From Acidicapsa acidisoli (GTDB taxonomy: Bacteria; Acidobacteriota; Terriglobia; Terriglobales; Acidobacteriaceae), in the NCBI RefSeq assembly GCF_025685625.1, contig NZ_JAGSYI010000001.1, positions 1,240,001 through 1,304,000 of the forward strand: DNA of 64,000 nt, written 5' to 3'. Positions 1 through 8,624 of the stretch are shown here, piece after piece (the stretch's first letter is position 1; each line of letters begins with the position of its first letter). Below the pieces are notes generated by a model. It ran no database searches, was not told where the DNA came from, and was given only the letters and a program-made list of their open reading frames with translations. The translations under genes were made by a program, and so were the position numbers.

Positions 1-610
1 GCTCGACCATCCGGGCCGTCAATTCGAGTTGCTCCCGCGTAGCCTCGCCATCGCTCTCATCCGCGGCATACAGGTGCGTCATCAAGCCGCCTACCCGAAG
101 CGCGGAACGTCCATCCAGAAACCGTGCCAGAATCGCATCCAACTCCCCGGTTCCAACGCCCTGCCGGCTCATTCCCGTATCCAGTTCCAGATGCACGGGC
201 ACGGTACCTGCTTCGCACCCCACAGCTCTCGCGGCAGCCTCCAGCTCGTCCAGCTGCCAACCCTGCCAGACCACGGCGGTAAGGCGATGCGCCATTACAT
301 CCGCGCTCTGCCCAGGGAACGGGCCGCCGATCACCAGAATTTCCGGCTCCGCGACCCCGGCTTCGGCACAAAACTTCCGCGTGGCAACGCCCTCCTCGAC
401 CGAAGTCACCCCGAGCCATCGCGCACCGGCTTGCACCGCCGCTGGTGCGCACAGCGCCAATCCATGCCCGTAGGCATCCGCTTTTACAATCGCAAGCAAC
501 TCCACGGGCCGAGCGTCGGCCGCGTCTGCTGCACTACTCTGAACGAGAACCTGATAGTTGTTTTGGAAGGAGCCGGTCGAGATCTCGACCCAGCAAGGGC
601 GACTATTCAT
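1..610 (-). CDS. alr: Alanine racemase, N-terminal part (gene runs off the window)
   Basis: Reading the minus strand from the ATG at 610 gives an open frame to the window edge, about 203 residues. It makes D-alanine from L-alanine with pyridoxal phosphate for peptidoglycan synthesis in the cytoplasm. The family signature AIVKADAYGHG is present, with the PLP-binding lysine at about residue 43, followed by the alpha/beta-barrel segments GVTSVEEG and HLELDTGMSRQG typical of the N-terminal barrel. The C-terminal beta domain with the catalytic tyrosine lies outside the window. The start begins with NSRPCWVEIS, as in many Alr proteins where the first strand reads W(A/V)EI. The next gene upstream is oriented the same way and ends in a strong terminator, so alr probably has its own promoter in the gap 611-733. 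Confidence 0.93.
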   Translation of the reverse strand, partial: MNSRPCWVEISTGSFQNNYQVLVQSSAADAADARPVELLAIVKADAYGHGLALCAPAAVQAGARWLGVTSVEEGVATRKFCAEAGVAEPEILVIGGPFPGQSADVMAHRLTAVVWQGWQLDELEAAARAVGCEAGTVPVHLELDTGMSRQGVGTGELDAILARFLDGRSALRVGGLMTHLYAADESDGEATREQLELTARMVE

Positions 611-733
611 AGAGATTCCAATCTCTATCCTATCTCGCCGCCCTGAAATCTATGTCGTACGAGATCGCAAATGGCACCGGCGAGGACTCCTGAAATGCAC
701 GCGTTCCTTGTCTGGAAAAAGCCTGGTTGGGGC

Positions 734-774
734 AAAAAAAGTGTGGCCCAGGTCTCGCTTCCGAGTCCTGGGCC
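734..774 (-). terminator. Intrinsic terminator of the Oar-like receptor gene
   Basis: On the minus strand the arms GGCCCAGG and CCTGGGCC enclose a 14-base loop region that can pair further (CTCG/CGAG). ACAC and then seven T residues follow. It lies about 80 bases past the stop of the receptor gene. The stem resembles the hairpin at 59018-59057. Confidence 0.8.
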
Positions 775-850
775 TGAGGGTTTCCTTTGAATAGTTCGCG
801 GTTTTTCGGGCGTCCTCACTCTCTTTGCGATCGTGGACGTCGAAGCCTCC

Positions 851-3800
851 TCAGAAGCTGACCCGGAGGCCAAACTCCATCTTGCGTGGGATGTTGGCCT
901 GGGACGATTGCACGCCCCAGGTGCTTGGTGAGTTGATGGCAAGCTCTGAAGTTCCACCTGGGTCAACAAGGATGTTGTGATTGAATACGTTGGTGAAGAT
1001 CATCGAGAACTGGAGGGTGGTTCGCTCCCAGATCTTGATGTTCTTCTGAAGGCTCATATCCACGTTCCAGTACGGTGTGCCGTTAATTGGACCTACACCT
1101 GGATTCTTGGTGTCGATGCCCAGAATCGGCGCGCGTACCTGATCGAAGACTGCGACCGGGTTCTTAAACATATTGACCGCTGCGCCGCCGCTGCCTGCGA
1201 CTGCCGTTCCGACGGAATTGCCGTAGGGGTCCGTTCCTCCGCTGATGTTGTAATGCGAGTGAACACCGGCAGTGTACTTGCTGGTGAAGACGCACTGCTC
1301 ATTGTCGAAGTAGTTCGCACCGTCGGCGCCGCCGAATGCCTGCCCGTCCGTATTGGTGTTGCAGTAGAGAGGCTCTCCGTTGCCCGCCGTGAATATCGGC
1401 GCGAAAGACCAGCCGCCCGCCAGCCGCCCCATCAGCCCTTGCTGGCCCTTGTAGTAAGGGTCCTGCCAGACCATGTAAGTGTTGAAGACCAGCTTCCGGT
1501 TGAAAGGCTGCACGCCGTACATCGCGTCCAGATTGAACGGATCGTTGGGCGTGTATTCGCTGGTCGCCTGCACCTCGGCGCCGGTGCCCAACGCCTTGCT
1601 ATAGGTGAAGTTCTCATGCATTGTGAGGCCGTGCCAGTCCAGCAGTGCGAAGCTGACAAAGCCGCCGTTATAGTTTCCGTGGCCTATGCTCGCGTTCTCT
1701 GCAATACCGCTTGTCGACTGGCCGCTTCCGCCGTTCGCGGAACCGGGAATCGGCGTGTTCATCATGGTGCGAGGAAAGTTGAAGCCGCCATTGTCCAGGT
1801 CGGACCAGAGACTCCACACGGACTGGGTGATCAGGTTGGAGTATTCATTGTTCATGACCGCCGTGGTGCAGTTGGCAAAGCCAGCACAATAGCTAGTCCC
1901 TTTGAGCGCGTTCTCAAAGAAAGACTGAGGTGAGACCGCGCTTGGCATACCCCCTGCGCCGCACTGCGCCGCCGAGGTAGCGCAACCGAGCTGTTTCTCG
2001 AGCGCAGCGTAGGCCTGGGCGAAGTTCTGCGTGCCTGCTGTCATCATGTAAGGAACTGCGTTGAGGTTGACTGGCTGATATTCATGGTGAATCAGACGCC
2101 CAATGTAACCCACCTCGATCAGTGTCTTGCGAGTGATCTGGCGCTGAATCGTCAAGTCGAAGGAATCAACCGCATTGGGACGGAATTCCGGATCGAGCCC
2201 CTCGCTGGCCGAACCCGCGGCTGAGTTGTAACCCGGATAGACCGGCTGAGGCAGCGTAGGGCTGGCCGCGGCCAACGGCGCCGAGGTGCCATCAACGCCG
2301 ATACGGAAAGCCGTTGTCGCAGTTGGATTCGCCGGTCCGCAAGCGCCGCTGGCAAGGGCCTGCCTGCATTGCACCGGCTGGATCAGGCCGATTCCCAGCA
2401 GGGGCACCAGCACCAGGTCCACACCATTCAGGCGTCCATAGATGCGCCCATACCCGCCGCGTATCACCGTCGCGTCAGGACCGAAAAGATGGCCCAGAAC
2501 AGTATCCGACGCGAAATGCGGGTTCCACGCAGCACCGACGCGAGGACTGAACGAGCCGTAGAACGGATTGTACGGGTATTTCAACCCGGCGCCGACGTTG
2601 CCCACCAGCGCGAAGCCGAGTTCCGGATTGTACGCCTGACCGGCCAGAGCATTCGCCTTGCGCTGCGCCAGATAATCCGTCGTCTTGATCGGTTCATCGG
2701 ACGCATCCACAATCTCTACCTGCTTGCCTGTCGCCTCCGTCGGCGGCATCTCCAGCGTCCAGCCCATGCCAAACGACAGCGTGAACGACGGCTTCATGTG
2801 CCACGTGTCGCTGAAATAGACGTTGTAGTAAGGGATGGTGACTTTATCGGATGCCGGCGTTAGAGGCGCATTCAGCGTGAGGCTGTTTCCAGAGCGGGTA
2901 TACGCCACCTGCGAATCCGTCACCATTCCGTACACCGCGGCTGCCACACGAGAAGCCGCCGCGCCGGTTGGATACCCCTGAGCCGTAAGCGCCGAGAGAT
3001 CGATCAACCCTGAGCCAACCGAATCTCCGAGTTGGTACGTCGGGGTGAAGTTGATGCCGCCGCCGTTGTCCGTGCGCTGGTGGTAGTTGAAGTTATGCTG
3101 ATACTGGCCGCCGAACTGAAGAAGGTGGTTGCCTCTCAGGAAAGAAACATCGTCGCGCAGGAAGTGATCCTCTCCGTCCCAGAAACGTGTCCGGATATCC
3201 TGCGTGTCCACGTTGAAGGGCACGAGCGCCTTGGTTGCGGATTCGCCGAAGGGCTCAAGTGCTCCGCCCAGCCCGGAGATCTGCGGCGGGGCGTTGTTGT
3301 CTGACCACGACCAGTAGTTGCGCAGAAAGCTGTAGTGGAAGTCATTGGTCATATGCGCCGTAATATTGGTGGTGAGTCCTGCCACCAGATACCACGGCTG
3401 CTGCGGACGGCTCTCAGCCGACGCCGGGGTGCCGAGCTTGTCACCGGAAAAGAAACCGCCAATATCCACCTGGTTGGTCGTGGCGCGGGTGAGCCGGTAA
3501 TAGCGGTAACTCGTCATGAAGTGCCACTTGTCGCCGAAGTCGTGATCCAGGCGGGCAACCATGAAGTCGTCGCGCTCGGGGAGCGCCAAGTTACCCTTGA
3601 AGCCTACCTCGTTGACGCCGTCGCAATAGGTGCCCAGCAGTGATCCGCAACTCGTGTCGTTCCCTGGCGGCTCATATTTGTTCCACATCGTCTGGACGTC
3701 GGGGTTGACTCCAATGCCGCGCGGGTCCAGGGCCTTGAGATCATAAGTGGTACCGCCGAAAGTGACGATCCCGTTGCGCATATTCGCTGAGGGAACGACA

Positions 3801-4819
3801 CGCTCGTAAGTCTGTGCGTTGGGATAGCGCCATCCCTGATACAGGGCGAACAGATATGTTTTTCCTCCCAAAACACTTGGTGCAATGGGACCGCCTGCCC
3901 CGGCGCCAAACTTGCTGTAGTGGTAACTCGGCAGCGGCGTCCCGGAGAGATTGTTATCCCAGGTGTTGGCGCTGAAGTTGTTGTCCAGATAGTACTCGTA
4001 GACCGATCCGTGAACCTGGTTGGTTCCGCGCTTGGTCACGATCTCCACCTGCGCGCCGGCCGAGTTGTTGAAGTCCGCGGTCTGGTTGGCCGTATTGACC
4101 TTGAACTCTTCCACGCTGTCCGCCGGTGTCGGCAAGACGCCCGTAGGGCCCGCCGCAACGCCCGCATTCTGGTTCGCGATGCCTGTCGGGTCGCCCGCGA
4201 AAGACGGCGTGTACACGGACATATCGCCATCCATGTCATTCGTATTGTTTCCACCGTCAAGCGAGAATGTGCTCTGGTCGCCGACTGCTCCAGCGACGCT
4301 GCCGTCGGGGCTCACGCCGGGTTGAAGTTCGGTAAAGGTGCCGACATCGTGGAGGAGGCTCGGGAGCGAGTCGATTGCTTCCGAATCTACCGTTCCGCCA
4401 ACAGTCGAATTCAACGTCTGGAGATCTGTACTCATTGCCTGTACTTCGACCGTCTGTTGTGTACTGCCCACCTGCAACTTGAAATTGGCCGTGGTTTGCG
4501 TGCCCACCTCTATGGTCTGACCCACAATCTTGTCTGTGCGAAAGCCGGATTTGTTGACGGTGATGTCATACTTGCCCGGCGCAACGTTTTGCATCACGTA
4601 CTCGCCGGCATGATTGGTGGTCGTGGTGAGCGATGTGTTGGTCGCAGGATCTGTCAAAGTAATCAGCGCGCCCGGAACTACCGCGCTGCTCTGGTCTGTA
4701 ACCACGCCTACTACCGTGCCCGTGTTCGTCGCCTGGCCAAGTATTAGAGTTGCCCCCGCACACATCCACACCAGCAGCATTGTTGTCAGCATCGGCCAGC
4801 GGAATCTAACTCGCGTCAT
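851..4819 (-). CDS. Oar-like / TonB-dependent receptor-like outer membrane protein with N-terminal carboxypeptidase-regulatory domain
   Basis: The product is about 1322 residues. A signal peptide (residues ~1-28, ending near LILGQA) is followed by a Cna-B/carboxypeptidase-regulatory-like domain (GTVVGVVTDQSSAVVPGA ... GEYVMQNVAPGKYDITV). Next comes a plug-like region (STFSLDGGNNTNDMDGD) and a very long beta-rich region ending in MEFGLRVSF, an aromatic C-terminus suited to BAM insertion. This is the architecture of the Oar-type TonB-dependent transporters that are numerous in Acidobacteria and are thought to import oligosaccharides or other large nutrients; the substrate cannot be told. The ATG at 4819 is chosen over one at 4834 because AGGAGG lies 6 bases upstream of it. 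No TonB box could be placed with certainty. Confidence 0.88.
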   Translation of the reverse strand: MTRVRFRWPMLTTMLLVWMCAGATLILGQATNTGTVVGVVTDQSSAVVPGALITLTDPATNTSLTTTTNHAGEYVMQNVAPGKYDITVNKSGFRTDKIVGQTIEVGTQTTANFKLQVGSTQQTVEVQAMSTDLQTLNSTVGGTVDSEAIDSLPSLLHDVGTFTELQPGVSPDGSVAGAVGDQSTFSLDGGNNTNDMDGDMSVYTPSFAGDPTGIANQNAGVAAGPTGVLPTPADSVEEFKVNTANQTADFNNSAGAQVEIVTKRGTNQVHGSVYEYYLDNNFSANTWDNNLSGTPLPSYHYSKFGAGAGGPIAPSVLGGKTYLFALYQGWRYPNAQTYERVVPSANMRNGIVTFGGTTYDLKALDPRGIGVNPDVQTMWNKYEPPGNDTSCGSLLGTYCDGVNEVGFKGNLALPERDDFMVARLDHDFGDKWHFMTSYRYYRLTRATTNQVDIGGFFSGDKLGTPASAESRPQQPWYLVAGLTTNITAHMTNDFHYSFLRNYWSWSDNNAPPQISGLGGALEPFGESATKALVPFNVDTQDIRTRFWDGEDHFLRDDVSFLRGNHLLQFGGQYQHNFNYHQRTDNGGGINFTPTYQLGDSVGSGLIDLSALTAQGYPTGAAASRVAAAVYGMVTDSQVAYTRSGNSLTLNAPLTPASDKVTIPYYNVYFSDTWHMKPSFTLSFGMGWTLEMPPTEATGKQVEIVDASDEPIKTTDYLAQRKANALAGQAYNPELGFALVGNVGAGLKYPYNPFYGSFSPRVGAAWNPHFASDTVLGHLFGPDATVIRGGYGRIYGRLNGVDLVLVPLLGIGLIQPVQCRQALASGACGPANPTATTAFRIGVDGTSAPLAAASPTLPQPVYPGYNSAAGSASEGLDPEFRPNAVDSFDLTIQRQITRKTLIEVGYIGRLIHHEYQPVNLNAVPYMMTAGTQNFAQAYAALEKQLGCATSAAQCGAGGMPSAVSPQSFFENALKGTSYCAGFANCTTAVMNNEYSNLITQSVWSLWSDLDNGGFNFPRTMMNTPIPGSANGGSGQSTSGIAENASIGHGNYNGGFVSFALLDWHGLTMHENFTYSKALGTGAEVQATSEYTPNDPFNLDAMYGVQPFNRKLVFNTYMVWQDPYYKGQQGLMGRLAGGWSFAPIFTAGNGEPLYCNTNTDGQAFGGADGANYFDNEQCVFTSKYTAGVHSHYNISGGTDPYGNSVGTAVAGSGGAAVNMFKNPVAVFDQVRAPILGIDTKNPGVGPINGTPYWNVDMSLQKNIKIWERTTLQFSMIFTNVFNHNILVDPGGTSELAINSPSTWGVQSSQANIPRKMEFGLRVSF

Positions 4820-5618
4820 GGACTGCCTCCTCACCGTCTGTGATTTTGTGTCTTTGGAATATCGTGTCGTTTACAGAATCCAGAGTTCTCGAAAACAGAG
4901 GATCGAGCTCCTCTGATTCCGAGGCGAAAAACTCCCCTCGATGGCGTGGCATCTGGAGCGTCGCCGCAGCCTCCAGCGAGGTGGAAACCAAGATCACGTG
5001 CGTCAAGCTGACTTGACGACCGAAAACGGGGATCTTAGACCACCTTCGACAGGAACAGTGCAATTCAGAAATTGCCCTGGAATCGCTGCATGAAAAGGCA
5101 GATGTCAGGTCAAAGATTCAAATCGATGGATCGCGATAAATAGAAGCGCACGAAGGACTTGTCAGTCCTTCCCCCTGGCCGGCCCGACACCAGGTGTCTG
5201 CTCCATGAGTGGTCGACTCAAAAATTTTAGGTTCTTGCTTCGACTCGCTCCCGGGAACGGCTATCCCGCACTGCGCGGGCGCCCAACTACTGCACAAATC
5301 CCAATCACTACCAGTCTCGCTTCATCAGACTGCGAACTGTCATGCGTCTGATTATTTGGCGATTCCTGAAAGGTGAAAACAACCAGCGAAGCACTGGTTT
5401 CGTTGAACGAGTGTTTCGCTTGAGCGGATTTTCTCGAGTGCAATTGGTTGACGGTTCGCTTGCAAATCTTCCGGCTGGCATCGTTTCACGCCATTGCCGA
5501 AAGGAATCGTTTGAAATGTTGCTTCAACGTACCATGAAAAAATTAGCTATTCAAGCGCAGTGAATAATATTTTTAATGGGCTTGCTGGGATTACGCCGGG
5601 AGAACGCATCATAAAAAC
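4820..5618. other. Long intergenic region, no gene recognised
   Basis: About 800 bases separate two minus-strand genes. I see short open frames with no family resemblance, a small hairpin GAAGGACT/AGTCCTTC at 5152-5171 and a short palindrome GACACC-AG-GTGTC near 5189. The segment is less GC-rich than its surroundings near 5500-5620. It should carry the promoter of the receptor gene and the end of the oxidase transcript. I cannot identify an RNA gene. Confidence 0.5.
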
Positions 5619-7007
5619 CTAATCCATATCCAGAACCTTCCCCGGATTCATCCGGTTATCAGGGTCCAGTGCTCGCTTCAAGCTCCGCATCACCTCAAGC
5701 GACTCGCCATGCTCGGCTTTCAGGTATTTCTTCTTTCCCGAGCCCACGCCGTGCTCTCCCGAGCATGTGCCGCCCATCCCCTGCGCCCGAGCCACCAGCC
5801 GCTCGGCGAAAGTATCGGCCTCTGCCATCTGATCCGGCCCGAGCAGGCACTGCACATGGAAATTCCCATCGCCCACATGGCCAACCATCACCGCCGGAAA
5901 CGAAACCTGGTCCAGATCCGCGCGCGTCGCAACAATACACTCCGCCAGCTCCGAAATCGGCACACAAACATCCGTAGTCAACACGTTTGACCCCGGCCGC
6001 AGCGCACGCGTGGCGTAGTAGACATCGTGCCGCGCCTTCCACAGCCGCTCCCGTTCAGCCAGCGTTGTCTGCCACTGAAAGCCAAGCCCACCATGCTCTT
6101 GCGAAAGAGACTCGGCCATCTGCGCCGCCTCTTCCACGCTGGCCTGGCTGACTCCGTGAAATTCAAACAGCAACGTCGGCCTCACCAGCAAACCCAATTG
6201 CGAATAACGATTCACGGCGTCCACCTGCCGGTCGTCCATGAACTCAATCCGGGCCACGCTGACTCCAAGTTGAATTGCCTCGATCACCGTCTTCACCGCG
6301 CCCTCAATCGTCTCAAAAGCGCAAATGGCCGCCGTCACCGCCTCAGGCTGCGCGTGAAGCCGCAGCGTGACTTCCGTGATTACGCCCAACGTGCCCTCCG
6401 AGCCGACAAACAGCCGCGTCAGATCATAGCCGGCGCTCGATTTGCGCGCCCGCGTCCCAGTGTGAATGACGCGGCCATCGGCCAGCACCACCGTCAAACC
6501 CAGCACATTCTCCCGCATCGTCCCGTAGCGAACGGCTGTTGTCCCCGATGCGCGGGTCGCCGCCATCCCGCCAAGCGTCGCATCCGCGCCTGGATCAATA
6601 AAGAATGTCAGTCCGGTATTCTCCAGCGCCTTCTGCAACTGCTTGCGGCTCACACCCGCCTCGACCGTCGCATCCATATCGTCCACGCTCACGCGCAAGA
6701 TGCGATTCATCTGCCGTGTATCGATGCAGATTCCGCCGCGCAGCGCGTTCACGTGGCCCTCAAGCGAAGTCCCCGCCCCGAAGGGAACAACGGGCAGGCC
6801 ATAGCGCGCGCTCACCTTGACGATGCCGCCGACTTCTTCGGTGGATTGCGGGAAGCAGACCAGATCGGGCACTCCCGGCGGATGCGTGCTTTCACCGTGG
6901 CTGTGATGCTCGCGCACTGCCTCCGCCGCTGAAACGCGGTCGCCAAGAAAGCTCCGCAAGTCAATCAAAGCCGCTTCAATCGCTGTAATGTTCTGAGTAG
7001 ACGCCAT
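5619..7007 (-). CDS. FAD-linked oxidase, D-lactate/glycolate dehydrogenase type
   Basis: 462 residues. The N-terminal half is a PCMH-type FAD domain (PVVPFGAGTSLEGHVNALRGG, and PGADATLGGMAATRASGTTAVRYG). The C-terminal half is a FAD-oxidase C domain ending in GEHGVGSGKKKYL and LKRALDPDNRMNPGKVL, hallmarks of GlcD and D-lactate dehydrogenase (cytochrome) proteins. Family knowledge: it oxidises a 2-hydroxy acid and passes electrons to the quinone pool or a cytochrome. D-lactate, glycolate or D-2-hydroxyglutarate are all possible substrates. No glcE/glcF partners are adjacent. The start at 7007 (ASTQNITAIEA) is preferred because GGAG sits 6 bases upstream; a 31-residue upstream extension looks spurious. 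It is divergent from the GntR gene. Confidence 0.87.
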   Translation of the reverse strand: MASTQNITAIEAALIDLRSFLGDRVSAAEAVREHHSHGESTHPPGVPDLVCFPQSTEEVGGIVKVSARYGLPVVPFGAGTSLEGHVNALRGGICIDTRQMNRILRVSVDDMDATVEAGVSRKQLQKALENTGLTFFIDPGADATLGGMAATRASGTTAVRYGTMRENVLGLTVVLADGRVIHTGTRARKSSAGYDLTRLFVGSEGTLGVITEVTLRLHAQPEAVTAAICAFETIEGAVKTVIEAIQLGVSVARIEFMDDRQVDAVNRYSQLGLLVRPTLLFEFHGVSQASVEEAAQMAESLSQEHGGLGFQWQTTLAERERLWKARHDVYYATRALRPGSNVLTTDVCVPISELAECIVATRADLDQVSFPAVMVGHVGDGNFHVQCLLGPDQMAEADTFAERLVARAQGMGGTCSGEHGVGSGKKKYLKAEHGESLEVMRSLKRALDPDNRMNPGKVLDMD

Positions 7008-7142
7008 TTGCCGCTCCAGTCGCACTGAAAAAGCAATGATACTGCGCAGCTTCAACAACTGGCTCCTGTCGCTGAAAACGCGAAATTTGCGGCGCGTCAA
7101 AAAATACTTGGAAATAATTGGAATAATTTTGAAGATTTCTCT

Positions 7143-7171
7143 TGCAATGTACTAGTTGATTGGTACATTAT
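7143..7171 (+). promoter_or_regulatory. Promoter with overlapping GntR-type operator
   Basis: A perfect inverted repeat AATGTAC-N10-GTACATT occupies 7146-7169, just upstream of the GntR start. A plausible sigma-70 promoter (TTGCAA at 7143, CATTAT at 7166, 17-base spacing) overlaps it completely, so a bound repressor would block transcription. YtrA-subfamily GntR proteins usually bind such GTAC-containing palindromes and repress their own operon. The assignment to this regulator is inferred from position. Confidence 0.65.
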
Positions 7172-7178
7172 TTCACCC

Positions 7179-7601
7179 ATGAAGCGAGTCTCTGAAATCG
7201 AAACACAGGCATTCGCCTTCCGGCTGGACGCTCACAGCGGCGTGCCGGTGTACCGGCAGTTGATCGATCAGGTACAGGCAGCTATTGCTTCCGGTGCGCT
7301 GGCAGTGGGCGATCAGTTGCCCACGGTGCGCCAGGTAGCTGTGGATCTGGCAATCAACCCCAACACCGTTTCCCGCGCCTACCGCGAGATGGAGATTCGC
7401 GGACTGCTCGACACCCAGCAGGGCACAGGAACCTTTGTCGCGGACCGGAAGGTTGAGTATTCGAAGGACGACCGCGAACGGATGCTCGGGCAACTGGTCA
7501 GCGAGTTCGTCTCACGCGCTGGCGCAGCCGGTTTTACCTTGAAGCAGTTATTGAAAGCGCTGCGCGAAATGCAGCCGGATGAGGAATTGAAGCGAAAGTA
7601 A
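7179..7601 (+). CDS. GntR-family (YtrA-type) transcriptional regulator
   Basis: 140 residues with one GntR winged helix-turn-helix near the N-terminus: PVYRQLIDQVQAAIASGAL, then LPTVRQVAVDLAINPNTVSR, then RGLLDTQQGTGTFVAD. A short helical tail follows, with no ligand-binding domain of the FadR or HutC kind. That shape is typical of the YtrA subfamily, which usually controls adjacent membrane-protein or ABC-transporter genes. It is followed after 21 bases by the slipin gene on the same strand, so the two very likely form an operon. A palindrome directly upstream (7146-7169) suggests autorepression. Confidence 0.9.
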   Translation: MKRVSEIETQAFAFRLDAHSGVPVYRQLIDQVQAAIASGALAVGDQLPTVRQVAVDLAINPNTVSRAYREMEIRGLLDTQQGTGTFVADRKVEYSKDDRERMLGQLVSEFVSRAGAAGFTLKQLLKALREMQPDEELKRK

Positions 7602-7622
7602 CAAGTTCATGAGGAGGAAGTT

Positions 7623-8486
7623 GTGACTCTGCACAAGGGATTCAACAGTGTTGGTGTAACTGTCCTGCTGATCTGCATTGCCATCGGCCTCGCAGCCGCA
7701 AAGCTTCTCAACATGCCACTCCTTGCAGCGGCCTTCGCCCTCGCGGGACTCTACTTTCTCTTTGCCGTCGTAGTCGTAGACCAATGGGAGAAAGTCGCGG
7801 TGCTGCGCTTCGGGCGCTATCGCGGACTACGTGGGCCGGGACTGTTTTTGATCGTCCCTATCGTCGATACCCTGAGCCGCTACGTAGACCAGCGCGTGCG
7901 CGTCACCACCGTCAGCGCCGAGTCGACGCTCACCCGCGACACGGTTCCGGTCAATGTGGACGCAATCATCTTCTGGCTCGTATGGAATGCAGAAAAATCG
8001 ATTCTCGAAGTCGAGGACTTCACGCAAGCCATCTCGCTCAGCTCGCAGACAGCACTGCGCGAATCAATCGGGCGGCATCAGCTTGCGCAGATGATCACAG
8101 ATCGCGAGACGCTGGGCCGTGAATTGCAGAAGATTCTCGACGAAAAAACGACGCCGTGGGGCATCACCGTGCAGTCGGTCGAGATTCGCGATGTGCGCAT
8201 TCCGCAGGCACTCGAAAACGCCATGTCGCAGCAGGCGCAGGCCGAACGCGAGCGCCAGGCGCGCGTGATTCTGGGAGAGGCCGAGGTGCAGGTGTCCGAA
8301 CAGTTCGCGCAGGCCTCGCGCGTCTACAACGACAACCCAGGCGCACTGCATCTGCGCGGAATGAACATGCTCTACGAAGCGATCCGCGAGAAGGGCGCAA
8401 TGGTGATCGTGCCTTCCTCCGCAATTGAAACCATGGGCCTAGGCGGTACGCTCGCTACAACCGCCATGGCCAAGCAGCAGAACTGA
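7623..8486 (+). CDS. Slipin / stomatin-like SPFH (band 7) membrane protein
   Basis: 287 residues starting at GTG, with GAGGAGG placed 7 bases upstream. Two hydrophobic segments (residues ~8-27 and ~30-46) anchor the protein. An SPFH domain follows (DQWEKVAVLRFGRYRGLRGP, then RVTTVSAESTLTRDTVPVNV), and an Ala/Glu-rich helical stretch (MSQQAQAERERQARVILGEAE) that family members use to oligomerise. Such proteins scaffold membrane microdomains. Slipins are often paired with an NfeD protein, which is absent here. Co-transcription with a GntR regulator suggests inducible expression, perhaps under envelope stress; this is inference. Confidence 0.9.
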   Translation: MTLHKGFNSVGVTVLLICIAIGLAAAKLLNMPLLAAAFALAGLYFLFAVVVVDQWEKVAVLRFGRYRGLRGPGLFLIVPIVDTLSRYVDQRVRVTTVSAESTLTRDTVPVNVDAIIFWLVWNAEKSILEVEDFTQAISLSSQTALRESIGRHQLAQMITDRETLGRELQKILDEKTTPWGITVQSVEIRDVRIPQALENAMSQQAQAERERQARVILGEAEVQVSEQFAQASRVYNDNPGALHLRGMNMLYEAIREKGAMVIVPSSAIETMGLGGTLATTAMAKQQN

Positions 8487-8557
8487 TCGACTCGCATTAA
8501 GCGTAATCGCGCTACGACCGATCAATGAACCGATCAATGAACAGTTAACGGAGGGAG

Positions 8558-8612
8558 GCGGGGGTTTCAACCCCCGCACCTATGACAGCGAAAAGAAAGG
8601 GGCTTTAGCCCC
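8558..8612. repeat. Pair of short hairpins (GGGGCTTTAGCCCC family)
   Basis: Two tight hairpins lie between the slipin and hydrolase genes: GCGGGGG-TTTCAA-CCCCCGC at 8558-8577 and GGGGC-TTTA-GCCCC at 8599-8612. The second resembles the hairpin at 59080-59103. They could act as terminator or REP-like elements. The RBS of the next gene (GGAGG) directly follows the second hairpin. Confidence 0.6.
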
Positions 8613-8624
8613 GGAGGCATCATC

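Noticed and set aside
5342-5563. 73-codon plus-strand frame between the receptor and oxidase genes
   Set aside because: No convincing RBS, no family resemblance and no operon context; not distinguishable from chance.
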